Source: Streptomyces sp. CB09001
Lineage (GTDB): Bacteria > Actinomycetota > Actinomycetes > Streptomycetales > Streptomycetaceae
Assembly: GCF_003369795.1 (NCBI RefSeq)
Contig: NZ_CP026730.1
Location: 4,889,001 to 4,953,000, forward strand
Length of the DNA: 64,000 nucleotides
Direction of reading: 5' to 3'
In this document: positions 31,230-39,889 of the stretch, piece after piece
Layout: the number at the start of each line of letters is the position of its first letter
Numbering within the stretch: the first letter of the stretch is position 1
The notes under the pieces: model-generated
What the model was told of the DNA's origin: nothing
Database searches by the model: none
What the model saw: the letters and a program-made list of their open reading frames with translations, nothing else
Translations under genes and position numbers: made by a program

Positions 31230-32981
31230 ATGGCCAGGGAATTTCAACGCGGCCACAAGGCCAGGATCAGTGACCTCACCTCGGGCACGGATCTGTACGT
31301 AGGTGTGCAGATCTCCGGCCCCGGGCTGAGCTTCGACATCAGCTGCTTCGGTCTCGACGCCGACGAGCGGTTGTCGGACGACCGGTACTTCGTGTTCTTC
31401 AACCAACCGAAGACCCCCGAGGAGTCCATCCAGCTCCTGGGTGCGCAGGCGGGTGACACCGAGTCCTTCCGGGTCACCCTCGACAGGATCCCGCAGCAGA
31501 TCCAGAAGCTGTCCTTCACCGCGACGATCGACGGCGCGGGACAGATGTCGCAGGTGGGGCCCGGGTACGTCCGGATCGTCGCGGGCGGCGAGGAGGTGGC
31601 CCGGTACCCGTTCAGCGGTTCGGAGTTCTCCACCGAGCGCGCCGTGATGCTGGGCGACTTCTACCTGAAGGACGTGTGGCGGTTCGCCGCCGTCGGGCAG
31701 GGCTTCGACGGCGGTCTCGACGCGCTGCTGAGGAACTTCGGCGGCGAGGTGGCCGAGGACGAGGCGCCCGCCCCGCAGCAGGCGCAGCAGCCGCAGACGG
31801 GTGCCGCCCCGGGCTTCGCCCCGCCCGCCCAGGCCGCGGCGCCGCCGGCCTTCGGTGCGCCCGCCGCACCGGCTCCCGCGGCACCCGCGCCGGCACCCGT
31901 GCCGCAGCCCGCCCCGCAGGGCTTCGCCCCGCCGCCACCGGCTCCCGCCCCGGCGCCCGGGCCGGACGTGCACGCCGCGCAGACCATCGTCGCGCCCATG
32001 AACACACCGCCCGGCGGTGCCCCGGTGCCGCCCCCCGCCCCGGCGCCCGCGCCGTACGGCCAGCCGGGCCAGCCCGGTCAGCAGCCGCCCTACGGCCAGG
32101 TCCCCGGCCAGACCGCCCCGCCGCCCCCCGGCTACGGCCAGCCCCAGGCCCCCCAGGCCCCGGCCCCGCCGCCCGGTTACGGGCAGCCGACCGCACCTCC
32201 CGGCTACGGGCAGCAGCCCGGCCCGCCCGCGGGCTACGGCCAGCCGACGCCTCCGCCCGGCTACGGCCAACAGCCTCCCCAGGGCATGCCTCAGGGCATG
32301 CCCCAGGCCGCGCCCCAGGGTGCCGGTGTGACCGCGGCGCTCCAGCAGTTCCGGGAGACCCCGACCGGCCAGCGCTGGACCCAGCAGAACAAGAAGCTGG
32401 TCCGCGTCGACCTCGGCGCGGAGGGCCAGCCCGTCCTCGCCCGGCAGGGCAGCATGGTGCTCTACCAGGGCAAGGTCGACTTCAGCTACAAGGGCGCCGG
32501 ATTCGCCGGGCGGGTCGTGGGCAACGCGACCGGCCAGGAGATGCAGCTGATGCGCTGCACCGGCAAGGGACAGGTGTTCCTCGCGGAGAACTCCGCGATG
32601 CTGCACCCCATCGAGCTCCAGGGCGACGCCGTGTGCGTCTCCGCGGAGAACGTCCTGGCCTTCGACGAGAGCCTCCAGTACGAGGTCCGCCGCATCGAGG
32701 GCCACGGCATCCCGGGCGGGGCACTGTTCACCATGCAGTTCCAGGGCACCGGCACGATCGTCGTGAAGACGCGCGGTGTGCCCGTGGTGCTGCCGGTCAC
32801 GCCCACGACCTTCGCCGACTGCAACGCCGTGGTCGCCTGGTCCGCCGCCGCCCAGGTGGTCGTCTCCAGCCAGGTGCGGATGCGCCGCAACTCCTACGCG
32901 GGCGACACGGGCGAAAGCGTCAACCTGCAGTTCCGGGCCGCGCCCGGCAGCTTCGTCGTCGTCCAGCCGTACGAGATCTGA
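31230..32981 (+). CDS. TerD-domain protein fused to an AIM24-family domain
   Basis: A 583-residue two-domain protein. Residues 1-170 are a TerD domain (calcium-binding, tellurium/stress-resistance family; SFDISCFGLDADERLSDDR is the typical acidic ligand segment). Residues about 175-365 form a long Pro/Ala/Gln-rich linker with repeated PPPGYGQP. Residues about 370-583 are an AIM24-type beta-helical domain (HGIPGGALFTMQFQGTG region, ending FVVVQPYEI). It is the first of three consecutive AIM24 genes. TerD proteins usually sit in ter operons; none is seen here. Function is unknown; a surface or membrane-associated stress assembly is one inference. Confidence 0.85.
   Translation: MAREFQRGHKARISDLTSGTDLYVGVQISGPGLSFDISCFGLDADERLSDDRYFVFFNQPKTPEESIQLLGAQAGDTESFRVTLDRIPQQIQKLSFTATIDGAGQMSQVGPGYVRIVAGGEEVARYPFSGSEFSTERAVMLGDFYLKDVWRFAAVGQGFDGGLDALLRNFGGEVAEDEAPAPQQAQQPQTGAAPGFAPPAQAAAPPAFGAPAAPAPAAPAPAPVPQPAPQGFAPPPPAPAPAPGPDVHAAQTIVAPMNTPPGGAPVPPPAPAPAPYGQPGQPGQQPPYGQVPGQTAPPPPGYGQPQAPQAPAPPPGYGQPTAPPGYGQQPGPPAGYGQPTPPPGYGQQPPQGMPQGMPQAAPQGAGVTAALQQFRETPTGQRWTQQNKKLVRVDLGAEGQPVLARQGSMVLYQGKVDFSYKGAGFAGRVVGNATGQEMQLMRCTGKGQVFLAENSAMLHPIELQGDAVCVSAENVLAFDESLQYEVRRIEGHGIPGGALFTMQFQGTGTIVVKTRGVPVVLPVTPTTFADCNAVVAWSAAAQVVVSSQVRMRRNSYAGDTGESVNLQFRAAPGSFVVVQPYEI
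32120..32300 (+). repeat. PPPGYGQP-encoding repeats in the TerD-AIM24 linker
   Basis: Six to seven degenerate units encode PGYGQP or PPGYGQQ in a row (about residues 297-355). Such Tyr/Gln/Gly/Pro linkers are intrinsically disordered and often self-associate. Confidence 0.7.
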
Positions 32982-32994
32982 GGGAGAGCCCGAC

Positions 32995-33675
32995 ATGAAC
33001 CAGCCGCTCGCGGGCTACGCTCCCGCTCCTGCCGGCGCCCGCATGGAGAACCACGGCAACCACATGCTGAAGGTCGCCATGCAGACCGGAAACGACCTCC
33101 TCGCGCGCGTGGGCTCGATGACCGCCTACGAGGGCTTCGTCCAGTACGAGCCGAACCCGCCGGCCGTCCGCCAGATCGCCAAGGACTGGATGACCGGGGA
33201 GGGCGCGCCCCTGATGAAGTGCTCCGGCGACGGGCTGCTCTACCTCGCCGACTACGGTGCCAACGTCGTCGTGATCAACCTCAACGGCGACGGAATCTCC
33301 GTCAACGCCACCAACCTGCTCGCCTTCGACGCCCACCTGACGTGGGGCGTGGAGCGGGTCAAGGGCCTGGCGAAATTCGCCGGGCAGGGCCTGTGGAACA
33401 CGAAGATCTCCGGGCAGGGCTGGGTCGCGCTCACCTCCCGGGGCAAGCCGATCGTGGTCGACTGCGGCGGCGGCGAGGACGAGACCTACGTCGACCCCGA
33501 CGCGCTCGTGGCCTGGTCCCCGAACCTCAAGGTGAAGGGCAAGCGCAGCTTCAAGGCGCAGTCGCTGATCGGCCGCGGCAGCGGCGAGGCCTTCCAGATG
33601 GCCTTCTCCGGTCAGGGCATCGTCGTCGTCCAGCCCAGCGAGGACAGCACCGACCGCCTCCGGGTCCGGGGCTGA
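32995..33675 (+). CDS. AIM24-family protein (second of three)
   Basis: A 226-residue stand-alone AIM24 domain with the same core as the C-terminal part of the preceding gene: LLARVGSMTAYEGFVQYE, LMKCSGDGLLYLADYG, DGISVNATNLLAFD and FSGQGIVVVQPSE. It has no signal peptide or membrane helix. ATG 32995 follows GGGAGAG after a 13-bp gap, so it is co-transcribed with the TerD fusion. AIM24 proteins are known in yeast mitochondria (inner-membrane organisation), but bacterial members lack an assigned role. Confidence 0.85.
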   Translation: MNQPLAGYAPAPAGARMENHGNHMLKVAMQTGNDLLARVGSMTAYEGFVQYEPNPPAVRQIAKDWMTGEGAPLMKCSGDGLLYLADYGANVVVINLNGDGISVNATNLLAFDAHLTWGVERVKGLAKFAGQGLWNTKISGQGWVALTSRGKPIVVDCGGGEDETYVDPDALVAWSPNLKVKGKRSFKAQSLIGRGSGEAFQMAFSGQGIVVVQPSEDSTDRLRVRG

Positions 33676-33692
33676 GGGGGAGCCAGAACATC

Positions 33693-34448
33693 ATGCAGAG
33701 CCCGATTTTCGCCTACAACGACCAGCAGACCCAGGAAGCCTGGAGCCTGCAGAACAAGCACATGCTCCGTGTCGCCCTGACGGGCCACGACGACGTGCTC
33801 GCCCGCAAGGGCACGATGGTCGCCTACCAGGGGCTCGTCGAGTTCGACGCCGAGTACCAGAGCAACAACCAGTCGCGCGCGCGTGCACACACCGGCGAGG
33901 GACTGGAGCTGATGCGCTGCCACGGGCAGGGCACGGTCTACTTCTCCAACCTCGCCCAGTGCGTCCACGTCGTGGACGTCGACCAGGACGGCCTCACCGT
34001 CGACAGCAGCTACGTGCTCGCGATGGACTCGAACCTCCACCACGAGGTCATCGCGGTGGACAGCCTCTACGGCATCTCCGGCTCGGGGAAGTACCAGCTC
34101 AACATCACCGGCCGCGGCAAGGTCGCCCTGATGACCTCGGGCTCCCCGCTGTTCATGCAGGTGACACCCGACAAGTACGTCAACTGCGACGCCGACGCGA
34201 TCGTCGCCTGGTCCACCGGCCTGCGCGTGCAGATGCAGGCCCAGACGCACTCCTCCGGAGTGTGGCGGCGCCGCGGCAACACCGGAGAGGGCTGGGAGCT
34301 GAGCTTCATGGGCAGCGGCTTCGCGCTCGTCCAGCCCAGCGAGCTGCTGCCGCCGCAGAACGCCCAGGTCGGGCAGGGCCTCGCCGCGCAGTACGGCATG
34401 GGCCAGCACGGAGCCCGCGGCCAGAACCAGGGCAACGTCTGGAGCTGA
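33693..34448 (+). CDS. AIM24-family protein (third of three)
   Basis: A 251-residue AIM24 homologue: VLARKGTMVAYQGLVEF, LMRCHGQGTVYFSNLAQ, DGLTVDSSYVLAMDS and FMGSGFALVQPSE. A Gln/Gly-rich tail (GLAAQYGMGQHGARGQNQG) follows. ATG 33693 has GGGGGAG upstream and lies 17 bp after the previous stop. The three paralogues differ enough to be distinct subunits rather than a recent duplication. A bidirectional terminator follows. Confidence 0.85.
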   Translation: MQSPIFAYNDQQTQEAWSLQNKHMLRVALTGHDDVLARKGTMVAYQGLVEFDAEYQSNNQSRARAHTGEGLELMRCHGQGTVYFSNLAQCVHVVDVDQDGLTVDSSYVLAMDSNLHHEVIAVDSLYGISGSGKYQLNITGRGKVALMTSGSPLFMQVTPDKYVNCDADAIVAWSTGLRVQMQAQTHSSGVWRRRGNTGEGWELSFMGSGFALVQPSELLPPQNAQVGQGLAAQYGMGQHGARGQNQGNVWS

Positions 34449-34467
34449 GCCGCCCGGCTGCCGCTGT

Positions 34468-34507
34468 CCGGTAAGGGGTGATCGCCGCGGCGGTCACCCC
34501 TTACCGG
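34468..34507. terminator. Bidirectional terminator after the AIM24 operon
   Basis: A perfect 14-bp stem (ccggtaaggggtga with tcaccccttaccgg) with a 12-nt loop lies between convergent genes and abuts the Nudix stop codon. Confidence 0.85.
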
Positions 34508-35023
34508 TCACAGGCGATCGCGGGTCGCCTCCAGCAGGCGTACGACCGAGTCGTCGGCCACGTCCGCGACCTCGGCGTACGGGAACCAGCGCAGATCCAG
34601 CGACTCGTCGCTGATCGCCTCCACGGCACCCTCCGGGGCCAGGGCCGCGTACTGGACGTCCAGGTGCCAGGCGCAGGGCGTGTGGTGCCGGTCCAGCCGC
34701 ACGGGGCCACCGGACAGCAGGGTCAGTCTGGCGATGCCCGACTCCTCCGCCCCCTCGCGCAGCGCGGCTCGGGCCAGCGTCTCGTCGACCGGCTCGCAGT
34801 GACCGCCCATCTGCAGCCACATGCGCATCTTCTTGTGCAGGGTGAGCAGGACCCGCTCGCGCGAGGGATCGATCACCAAGGCGCTCGCCGTGACGTGCCC
34901 GTCCCCGCAGGCCTTCCACATCCCGTCCGGGTGCGTCGCGAGATGGTCCAGGTAGACCTGTCGCAGCTCGTCCTGGCCCTCGTACGCCTTCAGGACCAGC
35001 ACGGCGTCGTCGTGGAGGCTCAC
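34508..35023 (-). CDS. Nudix hydrolase
   Basis: A 171-residue Nudix enzyme. The box runs GHCEPVDETLARAALREGAEESGI (split here as GHCEPVDETLARAA and LREGAEESGI), matching G-x5-E-x7-REUxEExGU with U = hydrophobic. The N-terminal region (YLDHLATHPDGMWKACGDGHVTA) is typical of the actinobacterial branch. Its GTG overlaps the stop of the upstream metalloprotease-like gene by four bases, so the two are translationally coupled. The substrate cannot be told. Confidence 0.88.
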   Translation of the reverse strand: MSLHDDAVLVLKAYEGQDELRQVYLDHLATHPDGMWKACGDGHVTASALVIDPSRERVLLTLHKKMRMWLQMGGHCEPVDETLARAALREGAEESGIARLTLLSGGPVRLDRHHTPCAWHLDVQYAALAPEGAVEAISDESLDLRWFPYAEVADVADDSVVRLLEATRDRL

Positions 35024-36498
35024 TCGTCGTCGTCGCCCTTGGGCTTGTCCCGGTCGTCGGCCCGGTTCTCGCCCCGGGCGCCCTCGTCCTTCTTCTTCGG
35101 ATCGGGCTTCCTCAGATCGGGCTTGCCCGCCGCCTCGCCGAGCATCTTGTCCAGCTCGGAGAAGTCGAGCTGCTCCCGGTGCACGAAGCCGTCCGGGTCG
35201 TCCAGGTCGGTCGCGGTCGGCAGCATGTCCGGGTGGGCCCACAGCCCGTCCCGGCCGTCGACCCCGTGCGCGTCCGTCAGGGACGCCCACAGGCGGGAGG
35301 CGTCGCGCAGCCGGCGCGGACGCAGCTCCAGACCGATCAGCGTCGCGAACGTCTGCTCCGCGGGACCGCCCGAGGCGCGACGGCGGCGCAGCGTCTCGCG
35401 CAGCGCGTCGGCGGAGGACAGGCGCGGCTTCGCGGCGGTGTGCACCACCGCGTCCACCCAGCCCTCGACGAGCGCGAGAGCGGTCTCCAGGCGGGCCAGG
35501 GCCGCCTTCTGCTCCGGCGTGTCCTCCGGCTGGAACATGCCCTGCTGGAGAGCCTCCTGCAGCTGCTCGGGGTTCTGCGGATCGAACTGGCCGACCACGT
35601 CCTCCAGCTTGGCCGTGTCGACCTTGATCCCACGGGCGTAGCCGTCGACGGCACCGAACAGGTGCGAGCGCAGCCACGGCACGTGCGCGAAGAGGCGCTG
35701 GTGGGCGGCCTCGCGCAGCGCCAGGTACAGCCGCACCTCCTCCTGCGGCACGCCGAGGTCCTTGCCGAACGACTCGATGTTCGCCGGCAGCAGCGCGGCC
35801 TTGCCGGCCGGGCCGAGCGGCAGACCCACGTCGGTCGAGCCGACGACCTCGCCGGCGAGCACGCCGACGGCCTGCCCGATCTGCGTGCCGAACATGGCGC
35901 CGCCCATCGACCGCATCATGCCGATCAGCGGGCCGGCCATGGCCTGCATCTCCTCCGGCAGCACGTCGCCCATGGCGTTGCCGACGCGCTCGGCGACCGG
36001 GTCGACCAGCTCGCGCCACGTGGGCAGGGTCGCCTCGACCCACTCCGCGCGGCTCCAGGCCACGGCGGTGCCCGCGCCCGAAGGCAGGGCCGTCGCGTCG
36101 TCCAGCCACAGGTCGGCCAGGCGCACCGCCTCCTGCACGGCATTGCGCTCGGCGGGACCGACGCTGGCGTCCTTGCGGCCGTCCGGCGTGCCCTGGGAGA
36201 CCGTCTGGCGGGCGATCTGCTTGGCCATGTCCCAGTTCACCGGGCCGCCCTCGTAGGAGAGCATCTGGCCCAGCTGCTGGAACGCGGCACCCAGGTCGTT
36301 GGGGTTCATGGAACCGAACATGGCAGCGAACGGGTTGTCCGCACCGGGGCCGCCCAGGCCTCCGGCTCCGGACATCCCGAAACCGAACGGGTTGGCCGGT
36401 CCCTGACCACCGCCGCTCTGCTGGTCCTTCTTCTTGCCCTCGTCGCCGTCGTCCGGCTCCTCCGGCGGAAGGCCGAATCCGAATGGGGTGTCACTCAC
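35020..36498 (-). CDS. Zincin-like metalloprotease family protein (DUF2342/TIGR03624 type)
   Basis: A 492-residue actinobacterial protein. The N-terminus is Gly/Pro/Phe-rich (TPFGFGLPPEEPDD, NPFGFGMSGAGG). The core contains MGGAMFGTQIGQAVGVLAGEVVG and LALREAAHQRLFAHVPWL, where EAAHQR is the helix equivalent to the zincin motif. The C-terminus is Lys/Asp-rich and disordered. GTG 36498 was chosen for the strong GAGGAACCCC before it and the conserved start VSDTPFGFG; the frame could extend 21 codons further. Whether it cleaves proteins is not established. Confidence 0.8.
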   Translation of the reverse strand: MSDTPFGFGLPPEEPDDGDEGKKKDQQSGGGQGPANPFGFGMSGAGGLGGPGADNPFAAMFGSMNPNDLGAAFQQLGQMLSYEGGPVNWDMAKQIARQTVSQGTPDGRKDASVGPAERNAVQEAVRLADLWLDDATALPSGAGTAVAWSRAEWVEATLPTWRELVDPVAERVGNAMGDVLPEEMQAMAGPLIGMMRSMGGAMFGTQIGQAVGVLAGEVVGSTDVGLPLGPAGKAALLPANIESFGKDLGVPQEEVRLYLALREAAHQRLFAHVPWLRSHLFGAVDGYARGIKVDTAKLEDVVGQFDPQNPEQLQEALQQGMFQPEDTPEQKAALARLETALALVEGWVDAVVHTAAKPRLSSADALRETLRRRRASGGPAEQTFATLIGLELRPRRLRDASRLWASLTDAHGVDGRDGLWAHPDMLPTATDLDDPDGFVHREQLDFSELDKMLGEAAGKPDLRKPDPKKKDEGARGENRADDRDKPKGDDDE

Positions 36499-36690
36499 GG
36501 GGTTCCTCGGCTGGTAGGGCCGCCGGTTCTTTCCGGCGGCACGGCTGCCCGACTTCACCACCCAGCGTAGACACCCGAAGCCGATCGGGCCTCGGTGCTT
36601 CGCCGACTGACGGCCTGCGGCAGGATGGATGCCACCTGGTACGCACGCGTCGCTCGCGCTCGTACTGAAGACAACCTCTGGAGACGCCCG

Positions 36691-37812
36691 GTGAGTTCCC
36701 CAGATCCGCAGGTTCGCGCAGCGCGAAACCAGTCAACCAGCTCCGCCCGCCCCGGCGCGCGCGGACCCGTCGTCGCGGTCACCGGTGCCGCGTCCGGGGT
36801 AGGGGCGCTGCTCACCGCGCGGCTCGCCGCGTCCGACGAGGTCAGACAGGTTGTGGCCATCGACGAGCGGCGCGGCGGCTGCGAGGCGGCGCAGTGGCAG
36901 ATCCTGGACGTCCGGGACCCCGCCATCGCCGAGAAACTGCGTGGTGCGGACGTTGTGGTGCACCTGGCGCTCGACCTCGACCTGGAGACCGACGCGGCCG
37001 CCCGGACGGCTTACAACGTCCGGGGGACACAGACCGTCCTGACCGCCGCGGCGGCGGCCGGCGTGCACAGGGTGGTGCTGTGCACCTCCGCGATGGTCTA
37101 CGGCGCGCTCCCGGACAACGAGCTGCCGCTGTCCGAGGATGCCGAGCTGCGCGCCACGGCCGAGGCCACGGGCGTCGGGGACCTGCTGGAGATCGAGCGG
37201 CTCGCGCGGCGCGCACCCCGGGCGCATCCCGGCCTGAACGTGACCGTGGTGCGGCCCGCCGTGCTGGTCGGCGGCATGGACACCGCGCTGACCAGGTACT
37301 TCGAGTCGCCCCGGCTGCTCGTCGTGGCCGGATCGCGGCCCGCCTGGCAGTTCTGCCACGTCGACGACCTGTGCAGTGCCCTGGAGTACGCCGTCCTGGA
37401 GAAGGCCGACGGAGAGCTGGCCGTCGGATGCGACGGCTGGCTGGAGCAGGAGGAGGTCGAGGAGCTCAGCGGCATCCGGCGCATGGAGCTGCCCTCCGCG
37501 GTCGCGCTCGGCGCCGCGGCCCGGCTGCACCGGATCGGACTGACCCCCTCCCCGGCCGGGGACCTGGCGTACACGATGTACCCCTGGGTCGTCAGCGGCA
37601 GCCGCCTGCACGATGCCGGATGGCGTCCGAAACACACGAACGAGGAGGTCCTGGCGGAGCTGCTCGAGGAGGTCTCGGGGCGGCACACGGTCGCCGGCCG
37701 GCGCCTCGGGCGCAAGGACGCGACGGCGGCTGGGGCCGCGGGCGCGACGGTGGCGCTGCTCGGCGCGGCCGCGGTGGTGCGTCGTGCGCGCAAGGCCCGG
37801 CGCCGCATCTGA
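36691..37812 (+). CDS. NAD-dependent epimerase/dehydratase-like SDR with C-terminal hydrophobic segment
   Basis: A 373-residue extended SDR. The nucleotide fold is at VVAVTGAASGVGALLTARL (about 26-44). DVRDPAIAEKLRGADVVVHLA and NVRGTQTVLTAAAAAGVHRVV are typical, followed by CTSAMVYGALPDN as the Ser/Tyr region, but the usual YxxxK Lys is not evident (LLEIERL follows). The last ~35 residues form a hydrophobic stretch (GAAGATVALLGAAAVVRRAR) and basic tail, suggesting membrane attachment. GTG 36691 follows GGAG at 8-nt spacing. It is divergent from the metalloprotease-like gene. It may be a binding rather than a catalytic SDR. Confidence 0.8.
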   Translation: MSSPDPQVRAARNQSTSSARPGARGPVVAVTGAASGVGALLTARLAASDEVRQVVAIDERRGGCEAAQWQILDVRDPAIAEKLRGADVVVHLALDLDLETDAAARTAYNVRGTQTVLTAAAAAGVHRVVLCTSAMVYGALPDNELPLSEDAELRATAEATGVGDLLEIERLARRAPRAHPGLNVTVVRPAVLVGGMDTALTRYFESPRLLVVAGSRPAWQFCHVDDLCSALEYAVLEKADGELAVGCDGWLEQEEVEELSGIRRMELPSAVALGAAARLHRIGLTPSPAGDLAYTMYPWVVSGSRLHDAGWRPKHTNEEVLAELLEEVSGRHTVAGRRLGRKDATAAGAAGATVALLGAAAVVRRARKARRRI

Positions 37813-37940
37813 GGTGCCTCTCCTTCGCCCAGGACCCCTCGGCGCGACCCCGTGCCTGTAGGAGACTCCAACGCCTCACGCGCGCGTGCCGGGCGATCAC
37901 GCTATTCCGCGCCGTCCGTGGCGTGGGGCACGATAGAGGT

Positions 37941-38399
37941 ATGGCAACCACGAACGACCACCCCGGTGAGCTGGCCGCGGCCGACCCGGTCAAGCTGATC
38001 GGCATCCGGGAGACGCCCCTGTCCGTGGACGAGGTCTTCGGCGCGGTCGGGGACGACGCGTCGGGCGGCACCGCGCTGTTCGTGGGGACCGTGCGCAACC
38101 ACGACGGGGGCACCGACGTCGACCGGCTCGGGTACTCGTGCCACCCGAACGCCGAGGCGGAGATGCGCCGGATCGCCGAGAAGGTCGTCGCGGAGTACCC
38201 CGTACGGGCACTCGCGGCGCTGCACCGTGTGGGTGACCTGGAGGTCGGGGACCTCGCGGTGGTCGTCGCCGTGTCCTGCCCGCACCGGGGCGAGGCCTTC
38301 GACGCCTGCCGGAAGCTGATCGACGACCTCAAGCACGAGGTGCCCATCTGGAAGCACCAGACGTTCTCCGACGGCACCGAGGAGTGGGTGGGCGCGTAG
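37941..38399 (+). CDS. moaE: Molybdopterin synthase catalytic subunit MoaE
   Basis: A 152-residue MoaE. With the thiocarboxylated MoaD it converts precursor Z (cPMP) to molybdopterin. Family motifs are GGTALFVGTVRNHD (about 43-56), LGYSCHPNAEAEM, LAALHRVGDLEVGD and SCPHRGEAFDACRKLIDDLK with the catalytic Lys pair, ending in PIWKHQTFSDG. The neighbouring MoeZ (3292) supplies the sulphur to MoaD. TAGAGG directly precedes the ATG and is too close for a normal -10. Confidence 0.93.
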   Translation: MATTNDHPGELAAADPVKLIGIRETPLSVDEVFGAVGDDASGGTALFVGTVRNHDGGTDVDRLGYSCHPNAEAEMRRIAEKVVAEYPVRALAALHRVGDLEVGDLAVVVAVSCPHRGEAFDACRKLIDDLKHEVPIWKHQTFSDGTEEWVGA

Positions 38400-38514
38400 T
38401 TCCGTGCCCGCACCTCCGGTTGCGTAACCCGCCCCCCGGCGTGAGCGTTGTCACTGCGAATGGTTAATCTGCTGATCAGTCAGTCGCGGACGCTCATGGG
38501 GTTGGGAGGTCGGC

Positions 38515-38679
38515 ATGGGAGCGCTTGCCTGGTTGCTGATTCCGCTGGTGGCCGCCGTCGGTGCGGGCCTGTGGGGAAGCTGGGCCAACCGAACCCGCAG
38601 GGCACGGAGCGACGGTCCCGAGCTGGACGGGTACGCCCGGTTCCGTGAGGCCATGGAGAAGCCCCGCACGGGTGCCTGA
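38515..38679 (+). CDS. Small single-pass membrane protein (54 aa)
   Basis: A 54-residue ORF: an N-terminal hydrophobic helix (MGALAWLLIPLVAAVGAGLW) is followed by a basic stretch (NRTRRARS) and an amphipathic tail (GYARFREAMEKP). ATG 38515 follows GGGAGG at 5-nt spacing. Codon use is typical of Streptomyces. It lies between moaE and the PDZ protease on the same strand. I know no function; its position suggests it could be an accessory of the membrane protease. Confidence 0.65.
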   Translation: MGALAWLLIPLVAAVGAGLWGSWANRTRRARSDGPELDGYARFREAMEKPRTGA

Positions 38680-38741
38680 CGGCCGCCCCGACGGCCGATT
38701 GGCGACCGCCGCCCTGACGGTGTTCCGACAGCCGCGTCCCG

Positions 38742-38753
38742 TACTGTCGTGCC
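38742..38753 (+). promoter_or_regulatory. -10 box for a probable leaderless PDZ-protease transcript
   Basis: TACTGT (38742-38747) ends six bases before ATG 38754, and no Shine-Dalgarno is visible. This predicts a leaderless mRNA. Confidence 0.5.
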
Positions 38754-39848
38754 ATGCCACGCCGCACCGCGACGATGCTCGCCTCCACCCTGATGCTGAT
38801 CGCGCTCCTGTGCGCGGGTGTTTTCATCCCCGTGCCGTACTCGGAGATGTCTCCCGGGCCGACGGTGAACACCCTCGGGGACCACGACGGCGAGCCGGTG
38901 CTCCAGATCTCCGGTCACAAGACCTACGAGGCGAGCGGTCATCTGAACATGACCACCGTCCGGGTCACCAGCGCCGAGTACCGGATGAACCTCGTGGAGG
39001 CGGTCTACGGCTGGCTGGCGCACGACAACAGCGTGGTGCCGCACGACACCCTCTACCCGGACGGCAAGACCGAGGAAGAGGCCACCCAGGAAAACGCGGA
39101 GGAGTTCAGCCAGTCCCAGGAGAGCGCGAAGGTCGCCGCCCTGAAGGCGCTCGACATCCCGGTGAAGTCCTGGGTGGTCGTCTCCGCCGTCGTCAAGGAC
39201 TCCCCGTCGCAGGGCAGACTGCACGCCGGTGACGTGATCAAGGCCGTGGACGGCACGACCGTCAAGAAGCCCGGGGACGTCGCCGAGCTGGTGACCAAGC
39301 ACGAGCCGGGGCAGGACACCGTCTTCACGATCGTGCCCGCCAAGGAGCAGGCCGCCGCGGAGAAGGAGGGCCGGACGGCGACGAAGACCCAGAAGGTCAC
39401 CATCACGACCGAGACCTCCCAAGACGCGGGTGCGAAACGCGCCGTCGTCGGGATCTCCGCCGGAACCGATCACACGTTCCCGTTCGAGGTCGACATCAAG
39501 CTGGCCGACGTCGGCGGCCCGAGCGCCGGTCTGATGTTCGCCCTCGGCATCTACGACAAGCTCACCCCCGGTGACCTCACCGGCGGCAAGTTCGTCGCCG
39601 GCACCGGGACGATCGACGACAACGGCAAGGTCGGCCCGATCGGCGGCATCGGCATGAAGACCATCGGCGCGCACGACAAGGGCGCCCAGTACTTCCTGAC
39701 GCCCGCGGACAACTGCGCGGCGGCCGCCGAGGACACCCCCGACGGGCTCACCCTCGTGAAGGTCGACACCATCGACGACGCCCTCGGCGCGCTCGACGAC
39801 ATCCGTTCCGGAAAGACCGCCGACCTGCCGAAGTGCACGGAGGGGTAG
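38754..39848 (+). CDS. YlbL-like membrane-anchored PDZ/Lon-type serine protease
   Basis: A 364-residue protein with one N-terminal membrane anchor (TMLASTLMLIALLCAGVFI), a PDZ domain (about 135-200; SAVVKDSPSQGRLHAGDVIKAVDG) and a Lon-type C-terminal protease domain. The Ser-Lys dyad is visible: Ser in VGGPSAGLMFALG (about 256) and Lys in GIGMKTIGAHDKG (about 301). The active site would face outside. Orthologues sit next to UPF0182 membrane proteins in mycobacteria, as here. In Bacillus YlbL takes part in cell-division checkpoint release, so a role in membrane-protein turnover is plausible. Confidence 0.88.
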   Translation: MPRRTATMLASTLMLIALLCAGVFIPVPYSEMSPGPTVNTLGDHDGEPVLQISGHKTYEASGHLNMTTVRVTSAEYRMNLVEAVYGWLAHDNSVVPHDTLYPDGKTEEEATQENAEEFSQSQESAKVAALKALDIPVKSWVVVSAVVKDSPSQGRLHAGDVIKAVDGTTVKKPGDVAELVTKHEPGQDTVFTIVPAKEQAAAEKEGRTATKTQKVTITTETSQDAGAKRAVVGISAGTDHTFPFEVDIKLADVGGPSAGLMFALGIYDKLTPGDLTGGKFVAGTGTIDDNGKVGPIGGIGMKTIGAHDKGAQYFLTPADNCAAAAEDTPDGLTLVKVDTIDDALGALDDIRSGKTADLPKCTEG

Positions 39849-39889
39849 CCCCTCCGCACAGCAGTCCCGGCGGCCGGCGGCCGGCGGGC

